64,000 bases of DNA from an uncultured Prevotella sp. (GTDB taxonomy: Bacteria > Bacteroidota > Bacteroidia > Bacteroidales > Bacteroidaceae): positions 1-64,000 of the forward strand of contig CAJOQT010000086.1 of assembly GCA_905236875.1 (NCBI GenBank). Reading direction: 5' to 3'. Within the stretch, counting starts at the first letter, position 1; each line of letters begins with the position of its first letter. The notes under the pieces are model-generated. The model did no database searches and was not told where the DNA came from. It saw only the letters and a program-made list of their open reading frames with translations. The position numbers and the translations under genes are program-made. Positions 9,919 through 19,153 of the stretch are shown here, one piece after another.

Positions 9919-10040
9919 GATGTAAGATGTAAGAGGGAAGATGGAAGAAGGAAGAGGTGATCTGTACCTGCAACAGTTCAGGAGCTCTTTGATCTGTTGA
10001 AATACGACTTTAAGGAAAAAAATAAAATCATCATTATATT

Positions 10041-10157
10041 ATGTCTGAAAGAAAGCGCATATACCTTTGTCTCGCTCACATGAGCGAGGCGGGATTGGAA
10101 CAGAAATACATCAAAGAAGCGTTTGATACCAATTGGGTGAATTGCGGTTCATGGTGA
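10041..10157 (+). pseudogene. Truncated 5' end of DegT aminotransferase (relic copy B)
   Basis: MSERKRIYLCLAHMSEAGLEQKYIKEAFDTNWVNCGSW*; near-identical to start of intact copy at 12125, then diverges at GGTTCATGGT. Confidence 0.85.
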
Positions 10158-10220
10158 ATGGTTAAGGGTTAATGATTATTTCAACCGTGCACCATGAACA
10201 ATTAACCGTTAACCGAAAAT
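10148..10220. repeat. Imperfect inverted repeat (GGTTCATGGTGAATGGTTAAGGGTTAA ... CACCATGAACAATTAACCGTTAACC)
   Basis: Read directly; the two arms are approximately reverse complementary. Confidence 0.7.
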
Positions 10221-10335
10221 GGCTTCATGGTGTATCTGCTTTGTTCCTGATAGAACATGCTTTTTCTCACTTTCTGCATGAGGGCTTGACGCAAAGCGGA
10301 GGTATGGTCTCTTATTAATAGACGAGTTGAGAAAC

Positions 10336-10358
10336 AAGGGACTGTCCTGAAGTCCCTT
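10336..10358. other. Hairpin AAGGGACT-N7-AGTCCCTT
   Basis: 8-bp perfect stem read directly. Confidence 0.6.
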
Positions 10359-10440
10359 GCACGTAGCAAAGAATCTTTGTCTCAATTATTAACTAGCGGA
10401 GCTGTTTAAATGAAGCTCTTGTTTGTAATTGTTTATTTTT

Positions 10441-11502
10441 ATGATGTTTTCAAAAGCTCTATACTATCCTACAATTGACATTCCTGATGAAGATTGGCTG
10501 AAAACGGCATATCTGTTCTGGGATGGTATCAAGACGATAGTGCCAGAGAGCATGGTTGGAAGTGCGTATAGAAATAATACAACCATGTCTCTTGCAGAGG
10601 AAGGATTTCTTGAACCAGTAGTTTTAAACACTGACTCAAAAGTTCTTCGGCCTTTGGCGAAAGTAGTCAAGAAATATGCCCAGACTGAGGAGGGGATGGC
10701 TTGTTTGAATCAGAGAGCACCAGAGGACGTATATATAAACCCTTATGATGATGAGAGAAGTCAATTCTACCTTCATCATGAAAAGTTACCATTTGAGGTA
10801 CAAGAACTGGTGGCTGATAGGATTGGAAATGATGGTTGGGCTAGAGTTAGCGATAACTTTGCAGATTTCTATATGACATTGTTGGCTAACCGAATAGCAA
10901 GTCAGAGGTCTTTGGAACTATTGACACCATCATTGTCATTGGGCAATTTGGCTGCAGGCTTTAGAGCTGAAACTTATCATCAGCCATTTTCACAGGCTTA
11001 TAGTGGAAATGAGGCTTTAGGTAGATCCATGCTTACAAAATTGGTAATAGATGGCATTACTATAGATCCACTGACATCTTTAGATGATTTGCGTATATTC
11101 AAGGAAAGATATCATTCAGAACTGCTTAACTTTAGAGCTGGTTTTGATGAGATTTCCAAAATGGAACTACCTCCAGATATAACGATAGAAGGAGTTGAGC
11201 AAAGGGCACGTGACATATATGAAACAAAGTTCCTTGGTGCATATCGAGAACTTCAAGAGTCCTTAAATGGTTTCGGTATTCATTTCCTTGTAGGTGGTAT
11301 GGGAACGATTGCGTTTTCTGATGTTTCAACATGCTTTAATGAGCTCTTGAATGGACTACAGCATCCAGTACAGCTTACTATTGGTGCAGGTGCTTTATTG
11401 GGCTATAAGGGATATAAGACTGTTAGGGAGAATCGTAAAATAAAGAGAAAGCATAAAATGTCATATATGCTCGCTATTGAAAGAGAGTTGGGAAGGGGAT
11501 AA
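10441..11502 (+). CDS. DUF6236-like protein
   Basis: KALYYPTIDIPDEDWLKTAYLFWDGIKTIVP resembles DUF6236 N-terminus; ORF 10429..11502, likely start 10441/10444. Confidence 0.55.
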   Translation: MMFSKALYYPTIDIPDEDWLKTAYLFWDGIKTIVPESMVGSAYRNNTTMSLAEEGFLEPVVLNTDSKVLRPLAKVVKKYAQTEEGMACLNQRAPEDVYINPYDDERSQFYLHHEKLPFEVQELVADRIGNDGWARVSDNFADFYMTLLANRIASQRSLELLTPSLSLGNLAAGFRAETYHQPFSQAYSGNEALGRSMLTKLVIDGITIDPLTSLDDLRIFKERYHSELLNFRAGFDEISKMELPPDITIEGVEQRARDIYETKFLGAYRELQESLNGFGIHFLVGGMGTIAFSDVSTCFNELLNGLQHPVQLTIGAGALLGYKGYKTVRENRKIKRKHKMSYMLAIERELGRG

Positions 11503-11510
11503 ATATAAAT

Positions 11511-12107
11511 ATGACACTAAAAGAATTATCAGAACACCCTGAACAGGCTTCAGAAAAAGACCTCAAAGCAATGGAAGAAGCCATGAATGCCATCAAGGAG
11601 TTTGGGAAAAGGTCGAAATACATCCTGAACGGAATTACCATGGAAAGTGGCCGCAGTCAGAATGAGTTGGCTAAAAGCTATTATGAAGAGACTATGCTGA
11701 TGGCTGCTGTTCTGGAGTCGTTCGTATACAGTCCAGAACAGGAATATCAGGATATTAACAAGTTTGTGTTTAACTATACCGATAATGCTTTTATTTTTGA
11801 TGTGTCGGTTGCGAGATATAATTTATATTTGGCGAAGCTGGCTATCTTAGGCTTAATAGAAGTGACGAAGGAGGATAAGTACAACCCGACATTTGCCATT
11901 ACAGAAGAAGGATTGGCTGCAATAAGACAACAGAACTATTCAAATTTAGCACAGGCTGCGCTATTCAACTTGCAGACACAGCGGCTGAATGACCAGACGC
12001 TGGAGCTGAACAAGCGGGCTGTGTGTCAGAACTGGATGATGCTTGCAGTTGCCGTTGCATCTGCAATTGCTGCGATTGTGAGTGTGTTTATTGCATTATT
12101 TCGATAA
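11511..12107 (+). CDS. Uncharacterised wHTH-like protein with C-terminal TM helix
   Basis: 198-aa ORF; YLAKLAILGLIEVTKEDKYNPTFAITEEGLAAI (wHTH-like), WMMLAVAVASAIAAIVSVFIALFR TM tail. Confidence 0.6.
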   Translation: MTLKELSEHPEQASEKDLKAMEEAMNAIKEFGKRSKYILNGITMESGRSQNELAKSYYEETMLMAAVLESFVYSPEQEYQDINKFVFNYTDNAFIFDVSVARYNLYLAKLAILGLIEVTKEDKYNPTFAITEEGLAAIRQQNYSNLAQAALFNLQTQRLNDQTLELNKRAVCQNWMMLAVAVASAIAAIVSVFIALFR

Positions 12108-12124
12108 CAAATAATAATTATATT

Positions 12125-13492
12125 ATGTCTGAAAGAAAAAGGATTTATCTTTGTCTGGCGCACATGTCGGACGAGGGGCTTGAGCAGAAATATATCAAAG
12201 AAGCTTTCGATACCAATTGGGTAGTGCCTCTGGGACCGAATGTGAATGGGTTTGAGAAGGATCTTGAGGAGTTCGTAGCCTCTCCCCAGCCCTCCCCTCA
12301 AGGGGAGGGGGCAAAGCGGGTGGTGGCGTTGGCGTCGGGTACGGCAGCGGTGCATTTGGCTTTGATAGCTTGTGGCGTGAGGCCTGGTGATGAGGTGATA
12401 GTGCAGAGCTTTACGTTCTGCGCGTCTTCACATCCTATTACTTACCTGGGTGCTACACCAGTCTTTATTGATTCGGAGAAAGATACATGGAATATGGATC
12501 CAGAGTTGTTGGAAGAGGCCATCAAAGACCGTATTGCAAAGACGGGAAAGAAGCCCAAGGCAATTGTGCCTGTGGCACTATACGGTATGCCGTACCAGAT
12601 TGATAAGATTATGGCTATTGCTGAGAAGTACGGCATCCCTGTTGTAGAGGATGCTGCAGAAGGATTCGGTAGTCGTTATAATGGTCAGGTACTGGGTACG
12701 TTTGGCAAGTATGGTGTACTGTCGTTTAATGGTAATAAGATGATTACCACCAGCGGTGGTGGCGCTTTGATAACTGAGAATGAGGACGAGTGGCGTGAGA
12801 TTATGATGTATGCCACTCAGTATCGTGAGAGTTATCCGTACTACCAGCACGAAAAGATAGGGTACAACTATCGCATGAGTAACATCTGCGCGGGTATTGG
12901 TCGCGGACAGATGACTGTGGCGAATGACCATATTGCTCATCATAAGCATGTGCAAGCTCTTTATGAGGAGTTGCTGAAGGATGTGTCAGGAATTCATGTT
13001 CATTCTCAACCATCAAGAATTAGCGAATTAGAGAATGTTCCTGTTTATGATTCAAATTATTGGTTGTGTACCATAACCATTGATGAGGATGTCAAGATCA
13101 AGTGGCAGGAGAATGCGTATAAGACGGTAGTGAAAGGAGCGGTAGGTGGAGCGGCTGGTGTCATCCACATGGCTGATTCTGCAACGACCGATTGCCAGCC
13201 GAACGATAACGTGGAGGCACTCCGTGTATTCATGGATGCCGCAGGTATCGAGGCAAGGCCCGTTTGGAAGCCGATGCACAAACAGCCTGTGTACTTGAGA
13301 GGTAATAAGGAAGATGTAAGATGTAAGAATTTCTCCGTCGTGACATCAGAAACGAGCGTGGCGTATGTGAATGGGGTATCGGAAGAGATATTCAAGGTGG
13401 GCATGTGCCTGCCTGCCGGACCGTATGTCTCAGATAATGACGTCCGATATATCGTTGATACCATAAAATTGGCTATCAACGATGAACCTTAA
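12125..13492 (+). CDS. DegT/DnrJ/EryC1/StrS family aminotransferase (intact copy)
   Basis: MSERKRIYLCLAHMSDEGLEQKYIKEAFDTNWVVPLGPNVNGFE...VVALASGTAAVHLAL...VEDAAEGFGSRYNG...SFNGNKMITTSGGGAL. Confidence 0.95.
   Translation: MSERKRIYLCLAHMSDEGLEQKYIKEAFDTNWVVPLGPNVNGFEKDLEEFVASPQPSPQGEGAKRVVALASGTAAVHLALIACGVRPGDEVIVQSFTFCASSHPITYLGATPVFIDSEKDTWNMDPELLEEAIKDRIAKTGKKPKAIVPVALYGMPYQIDKIMAIAEKYGIPVVEDAAEGFGSRYNGQVLGTFGKYGVLSFNGNKMITTSGGGALITENEDEWREIMMYATQYRESYPYYQHEKIGYNYRMSNICAGIGRGQMTVANDHIAHHKHVQALYEELLKDVSGIHVHSQPSRISELENVPVYDSNYWLCTITIDEDVKIKWQENAYKTVVKGAVGGAAGVIHMADSATTDCQPNDNVEALRVFMDAAGIEARPVWKPMHKQPVYLRGNKEDVRCKNFSVVTSETSVAYVNGVSEEIFKVGMCLPAGPYVSDNDVRYIVDTIKLAINDEP
12281..12312 (+). repeat. 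In-frame GC-rich palindrome (SPQPSPQGEG) in degT
   Basis: CCCTCCCCT-CA-AGGGGAGGG perfect 9-bp stem (12290-12309), translated in frame. Confidence 0.9.
13011..13036 (+). repeat. 26-bp element CATCAAGAATTAGCGAATTAGAGAAT (SRISELEN) in degT
   Basis: Identical to 34649-34674 inside the wecB-like gene. Confidence 0.95.
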
Positions 13493-13529
13493 TGTCAAGG
13501 TTAAAGTCAGCGTCAAGGTCAAATCCTAA

Positions 13530-14639
13530 ATGAGCCAGGAATCAAAAGATCTGTTCTTTGAGCTCCTGTTGATTGCAACGGGGGCGAAGAAACAATTGTC
13601 CCGTAAGTATTCGGATCAGCAATGGTCTGAAGCGCTTGTCATTGCTGCACAGCAGACACTGACAGGGGTACTGGTTACTGCCATAGAAGTGATCGGGGAC
13701 AAGGCCCTGCTTCCCTCCAGACCGATCTACATGCAATGGCTTGGCAATAGCCAGATTGTTGAGCAGAAGGCCTCCAAAATGACAAAGGCTGCGGAAGCGG
13801 TCGTCTCTTTCTTCCACAAGAAAGGCTTTGCCTGCCAGATACTAAAAGGCTGTGCCGTCGCACGGTATTATCCACACCCGTACAGACGTTCTTTTGGAGA
13901 TATTGACGTTTGGGTGGATGGCGGCAGAAAGAAGGTCTATGACTTTGCGAGGTCGTTTGATAAAGATGGGATGCTATATGGCGTGAACTATCACCATGTT
14001 CATCTCCACCTGATAAAAGGGACACATGTAGAAGTACATATCTGGCCGTCGTACCTGAGCAGCCCGATCAGGAATCACCGTCTGCACCAGTTCAGCAACT
14101 TATACAGGCCTACGATGGAGACAACGATGCCTTGTCTCGCTTTTGACAGGGTGTTTATCTTGCTGCATTGCTACCAACACATGAGCGGTAACGGTGTCGG
14201 ACTCCGTCAGGTGATGGACTATTTCTATGTGCTGCGTCAAGGTTTCACTGAAGAGGAACGGATTGATACCGTGAAGTGGGTGAAGAAGCTCGGCATGGGG
14301 CGCTTTGCTGCTGGTTTGATGTGGGTGCTGCGTGATGTGTTCGGGTTGGAAGACAAATACCTGATAATGGAACCCGATGAGAAAGAGGGGCGTTTTATCT
14401 TGAATGAGATATTGCTTACGGGCAACATGGGACATAGCGACAAGCGCTCGTGGGGTTCAAGGAAGTCGGCATTCTCCCGCTTCTTCCGAAACCTCCGACG
14501 CGACTTCTATATGGTAAGGCATTATCCCCACGAAGCCCTCTGGCAACCCTTCTTCTCCCTATGGCTGTATTTCTGGCGCCTCTCGAAAGGTCTGCTGAAG
14601 GATCGCAAACGCTCATCCTCCAGCCAAAGAAAGGTATGA
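13530..14639 (+). CDS. Nucleotidyltransferase family protein (NTP_transf_5-like), paralogue 1
   Basis: KKGFACQILKGCAVARYYPHPYRRSFGDIDVWVDGG...HVEVHIWPSYL. Confidence 0.85.
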   Translation: MSQESKDLFFELLLIATGAKKQLSRKYSDQQWSEALVIAAQQTLTGVLVTAIEVIGDKALLPSRPIYMQWLGNSQIVEQKASKMTKAAEAVVSFFHKKGFACQILKGCAVARYYPHPYRRSFGDIDVWVDGGRKKVYDFARSFDKDGMLYGVNYHHVHLHLIKGTHVEVHIWPSYLSSPIRNHRLHQFSNLYRPTMETTMPCLAFDRVFILLHCYQHMSGNGVGLRQVMDYFYVLRQGFTEEERIDTVKWVKKLGMGRFAAGLMWVLRDVFGLEDKYLIMEPDEKEGRFILNEILLTGNMGHSDKRSWGSRKSAFSRFFRNLRRDFYMVRHYPHEALWQPFFSLWLYFWRLSKGLLKDRKRSSSSQRKV

Positions 14640-14708
14640 AGACGATTAGTACCTATCAATGAGAAAGTCTCAATTTCAAATGTTTGGGCAAAATAATTTG
14701 TGGAAAGA

Positions 14709-16250
14709 ATGTCAGATAGCTCAGCCTCAAATAAGCGGATAGCTAAAAACAGCATCTTCCTTAGTATAAGGATGGTGATAGTATTAGGTATATCCCTTTA
14801 TACGACTCGAGTCATTCTCCAGATGCTTGGGGTTGTTGATTATGGTGTTTATAATGTAGTGTGTGGATTTGTGGCTATGTTCGCATTTCTTAATACTTCA
14901 ATGAGTAATGGGATACAGCGGTTTTTCAATTACGAATACGGAAAGAATGGTGAAGAGGGGGTGAGAAATGTGTATTGTACATCATTATATATACAAGTTT
15001 TATTGGCATTTATCGTTGTTGTACTAATCGAAGTTTTGGGGCTATGGTATCTTCATAATAAAATGGTGATACCAATAGACCGTATGGTAGCTGCAGAATG
15101 GATTTTTCAGTTTGCTGTTTTAAGTTTCGTTTTTGTTATTATGCAAGCTCCATTTGTAGCCGCTATTATGGCTCATGAGAGAATGGATTTTTATGCAATT
15201 GTCAGTGTTATTGATGCCATATTAAAACTAGGGATAGCTTTTCTTCTACTAATCATTCCTGGAGATAAATTGATTATTTATGGTGAGTTGTTTTCTTTAA
15301 TAAGTATTATCAACTTTTTTCTGTATTATTGGTATTGCAAAAAGCATTTTGATGAAATTAAACTAATACGCTGTTTTGACCGAAATCTTTTTAAATCTAT
15401 GTTGACTTTTTCGTGGTGGAATTTATTTGGCTCATTTAGCGGGATTATGAAAGAACAAGGTGTAAATCTTGTAATGAATTTCTTCTTTGGTCCAATAGTG
15501 AATGCCGCCCGTGGAATATCAGCTCAAATAAACAGTGCAATACAAGGATTTGTTAGCAATATGTTGATTCCAGTTAGACCTCAAGTCATTCAATCCTATG
15601 CATGTGGTGATATTGATCGGGTCATGAGTCTTACTTATAGTATTAGTAAGTTTAGTAGCTGCTTCTTCTTTATGATGGCTATTCCTATCGCAATAGAAAT
15701 AGATTATGTGTTAAGGTTGTGGCTAGGGGATGTCGTTCCTGATTATGCCAATATTTTTACCATTTTAATTTTTCTGATTTCATTTGTGGGTTTACTAAAT
15801 AGTGCCATATCGACAGTTGTCCATGCGACAGGAATCATGAAACAATATCAGTTTTGGGGTAGTATGGTGAGTATTAGCTCGGTTCCAATTTCTTTTGTGT
15901 TATTAAAAGTATATTCATTTCCAGAAATTGCACTGATAACAGTTTTTGTTTGTTCATTTATTAGCCATGTTATTTGTCTTTTTATTGTAAGAAAGTTGGT
16001 GGGAATGTCTCTTGTTCAATACTTCAGAAAGACAATGATACCTATTCTGCTAGTACTTGTTATATCTTTGCTTGTTAGTATACCTGTTAGATTATTATTG
16101 AAAGATGGTTTGTTAAGGTTTGTCTGTATCCTCATTGAAAGTGAAATTGCAATAGTATTTTCATTATACTTTATTGCTTTAAATAAAGGGGAAAGAATAC
16201 TGTTATCACAATTGTGGGACAGTGCAAAGAAAAAGATGAGAATTAAATAA
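14709..16250 (+). CDS. Polysaccharide flippase (Wzx/MATE-like)
   Basis: Polytopic, NSIFLSIRMVIVLGISLYTTRVILQMLGVVDYGVYNVVCGFVAMFAFLNTSMSNGIQRFFNYEYG. Confidence 0.9.
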   Translation: MSDSSASNKRIAKNSIFLSIRMVIVLGISLYTTRVILQMLGVVDYGVYNVVCGFVAMFAFLNTSMSNGIQRFFNYEYGKNGEEGVRNVYCTSLYIQVLLAFIVVVLIEVLGLWYLHNKMVIPIDRMVAAEWIFQFAVLSFVFVIMQAPFVAAIMAHERMDFYAIVSVIDAILKLGIAFLLLIIPGDKLIIYGELFSLISIINFFLYYWYCKKHFDEIKLIRCFDRNLFKSMLTFSWWNLFGSFSGIMKEQGVNLVMNFFFGPIVNAARGISAQINSAIQGFVSNMLIPVRPQVIQSYACGDIDRVMSLTYSISKFSSCFFFMMAIPIAIEIDYVLRLWLGDVVPDYANIFTILIFLISFVGLLNSAISTVVHATGIMKQYQFWGSMVSISSVPISFVLLKVYSFPEIALITVFVCSFISHVICLFIVRKLVGMSLVQYFRKTMIPILLVLVISLLVSIPVRLLLKDGLLRFVCILIESEIAIVFSLYFIALNKGERILLSQLWDSAKKKMRIK

Positions 16251-16283
16251 TGTGTAGGACGAATATAGTGAATTAAGATAAAT

Positions 16284-18092
16284 ATGCAAGCTATTATTTT
16301 AGCCGCAGGTATGGGCAAGCGGCTTGGAGAATATACCTACGACAATACTAAGTGTATGTTGGAGGTGAATGGTGTACGCTTGATTGACCGTGCGCTGGAA
16401 ACACTGCACGAAATAGGTGTTTCACGAGTTGTTCTGGTTGTTGGATACAAGGGCCAGAACGTTAAGGATTATGTGGGCACCGACTATAAAGGTACTCCCA
16501 TTGTCTATGTAGATAACCCTGTGTATGAGAAAACCAACAACATATATTCGCTCTATCTGGCGAAAGACTATATGTTGGAAGAAGATACCTTGCTTCTTGA
16601 GAGTGACCTTGTTTATGAGCCTTCTGTGGTTAAAAAGCTTCTAGATGATCCCAGCCCAAATATTGCCCTTGTGGATAAGTACGAGAGCTGGATGGACGGA
16701 ACAGTAGTTACGATAGATGAAGAGAATCGTATTACTCGCTTCATTGATAAGAATCGTTTCAAGTTTGAGGAAATCAAGAACTACTACAAGACGGTAAATA
16801 TTTATAAGTTCAGCAAGGCATTTTCTGCTAAATACTATGTTCCATTCTTGACAGCATACAGTACTGCTTTAGGCAACAACGAGTATTATGAGCAGGTCCT
16901 TCGAGTGATACTTCATCTTCATGACGCGCCGCTGAAAGCATTGCCTTTGACCGGTGAGGTATGGTACGAGATTGATGATGTACAAGATCTCGACATTGCT
17001 TCTGGCATGTTCGCCCCGACCGAGGATGAGCATTATGCCGCTATTTCTTTACGCTACGGTGGCTACTGGCGTTACCCGCAGATGCTTGATTTCTGCTATT
17101 TAGTGAACCCGTACTTCCCGCCCCAAAGGATGATTGATGAAATCAAGGCCAGCTTTGAGACTTTGATGCGTGAGTATCCATCAGGTATGAGGGTGAATTC
17201 TCTTCTTGCATCAAAGAATTTTAGCGTGAAACAGGACTATATAGTGGTTGGCAATGGTGCGGCAGAGTTGATAAAGGCTTTGATGGAGAATTGGACTGGG
17301 AAACTGGGAAATGTTCTTCCCACATTTGAAGAGTACCCCAACCGGCGTGATAAGGAAAACCTTGTGCAGTTTATTCCAAAGACAATAGGATTCAAGTATA
17401 CAGCAGATGACCTTATCCAGTTCTTTGCTGACAAAGAAATAGATACTTTACTACTTATCAATCCAGACAACCCTTCGGGCAACTATATTCCTTTCAATGA
17501 CTTGATTAAGTTGATTGACTGGACAAGAGAAAAAGGCATTAGCTTTGTGTTGGATGAGTCGTTTGTTGACTTCGCAGATGTTAAAGGACAATTCACACTG
17601 TTTGATAATGCTATACTCTCAGACAATCCACATTTGGTGGTTGTTAAAAGCATTAGTAAGTCATACGGTGTGCCAGGCTTCCGCTTAGGTGTTTTAGCTT
17701 CTGGTAATACAGAAATGATTGCTAAACTGAAGAAGGAGGTTGCTATATGGAACATCAACTCTTTCGGTGAGTTCTATATGCAGATTTATGAGAAGTACCA
17801 TAAAGATTATATCAAGGCATGTGATGCTTTCCGTGAAGAAAGAGATTTATTCCTGGCTGAGCTGAAAGAGATACCGTATCTTGAAGTTTATGATAGCCAG
17901 GCAAATTATTTCCTCTGTCGAGTAACGGATAAGTTTACTTCACATGAGTTGGCCTTGCAATTATTGAAACATAATATCCTAATTAAGGATTGCGGATCTA
18001 AGAAAGCATTCAATGGAGGAAATTATATCCGACTTGCCGTGCGAAACCGCAAGGATAATCACTATCTGACTGAAACATTAAAAAACTTGTGA
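16284..18092 (+). CDS. Bifunctional LicC-like nucleotidyltransferase / class I-II PLP aminotransferase
   Basis: N-term MQAIILAAGMGKRLGEYTYDNTKCMLEVNG; C-term DNPSGNYIPFNDL...FVLDESFVDF...VVKSISKSYGVPGFRLG. Confidence 0.9.
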   Translation: MQAIILAAGMGKRLGEYTYDNTKCMLEVNGVRLIDRALETLHEIGVSRVVLVVGYKGQNVKDYVGTDYKGTPIVYVDNPVYEKTNNIYSLYLAKDYMLEEDTLLLESDLVYEPSVVKKLLDDPSPNIALVDKYESWMDGTVVTIDEENRITRFIDKNRFKFEEIKNYYKTVNIYKFSKAFSAKYYVPFLTAYSTALGNNEYYEQVLRVILHLHDAPLKALPLTGEVWYEIDDVQDLDIASGMFAPTEDEHYAAISLRYGGYWRYPQMLDFCYLVNPYFPPQRMIDEIKASFETLMREYPSGMRVNSLLASKNFSVKQDYIVVGNGAAELIKALMENWTGKLGNVLPTFEEYPNRRDKENLVQFIPKTIGFKYTADDLIQFFADKEIDTLLLINPDNPSGNYIPFNDLIKLIDWTREKGISFVLDESFVDFADVKGQFTLFDNAILSDNPHLVVVKSISKSYGVPGFRLGVLASGNTEMIAKLKKEVAIWNINSFGEFYMQIYEKYHKDYIKACDAFREERDLFLAELKEIPYLEVYDSQANYFLCRVTDKFTSHELALQLLKHNILIKDCGSKKAFNGGNYIRLAVRNRKDNHYLTETLKNL

Positions 18093-18122
18093 AAATATAA
18101 TTGTTCCAAAGAACGTGTAGCG

Positions 18123-18180
18123 ATTTTTAGTGGACAGTAATGTAATATTTAACTCGTTCCATTTTTAACGGGACACTAAT
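18123..18180. repeat. Two imperfect direct repeats ATTTTTAGTGGACAGTAAT / ATTTTTAACGGGACACTAAT
   Basis: Read directly at 18123-18141 and 18161-18180. Confidence 0.7.
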
Positions 18181-18219
18181 ATGAAGAATTAATAATAAAT
18201 ATGATGTCTCCATATATCC

Positions 18220-18993
18220 ATGATTTTTATGGGGAAACAAAATTTCGAGAAAATTATGAAAGATAGAGTTCCAGATACACTTGTAGAAGCAGTAGAAAGA
18301 GTCCGTAAAATTCCTTATGCGAAAAAGGTCTTAAAACCTTTGTATGTCAGGTATTGTAAAAGAGTGTTGGAAAAAAGGAAAAAACATTTCCACAAAGATG
18401 GTTTAAATGCATTAAAACAGTTTGACAATTGTTTTCAAAGTGAACATATAGATTACTTTCTCATCTTTGGTTCGTTATTGGGCGCTATTCGCGAAAAAGG
18501 ATTTATCGAACATGATTGTGACATCGATGTCGCTGTTTTTATAGAAGATAGAAATGAATTTCTAGATAAATCATTGAAAAAGTATGGATTTAAACGGATA
18601 CATAGTTATAAGATAGAAGACGGGAAACTTGGTTGTGAAGAGACATATCGTTTTAAAAAAACGAGTGTTTCAATAGATATTTTCTATGTATATCCACCTA
18701 TAGATACTTATCCGTATGTATGTTGTTGGAATATGTTTAGTGATTGTGTTACTCCAAGAGAGTGCATGAAGAAACATGGAGGACTTATTCCGAGGAGAAT
18801 TGAACTTCCGATAGATCATAATATTATTCGCGTTCCGTTCGAAACTATTGAGGTTAATATTCCTAAGAATGCACATCAAATTTCTGAATTTAGTTATGGG
18901 GAGGATTATATGATTCCCAATCCCAATGCAAAAGCTCCTACTGATCATAGGACCATTTGGTATGATAAATTAGCAACTTATACAGAGTATTAA
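18220..18993 (+). CDS. LicD-family phosphotransferase
   Basis: YFLIFGSLLGAIREKGFIEHDCDIDVAVF. Confidence 0.88.
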   Translation: MIFMGKQNFEKIMKDRVPDTLVEAVERVRKIPYAKKVLKPLYVRYCKRVLEKRKKHFHKDGLNALKQFDNCFQSEHIDYFLIFGSLLGAIREKGFIEHDCDIDVAVFIEDRNEFLDKSLKKYGFKRIHSYKIEDGKLGCEETYRFKKTSVSIDIFYVYPPIDTYPYVCCWNMFSDCVTPRECMKKHGGLIPRRIELPIDHNIIRVPFETIEVNIPKNAHQISEFSYGEDYMIPNPNAKAPTDHRTIWYDKLATYTEY

Positions 18994-19153
18994 GTGTTGG
19001 AATGTTGAATAGTAATCTTCTAATCTTTATATAAAGATCCGAATGGGATAGACTTACTATTCCTATATCTTAAAAAAACAATTGAAACAGGTATATAGGC
19101 AGTTTGATAGTGAGAAATAGAAATAATTGTTTTATCCGAATACTATTATCATA

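Noticed and set aside
10320-10400. Non-coding RNA gene
   Set aside because: Only an 8-bp hairpin is evident; insufficient for an RNA gene call
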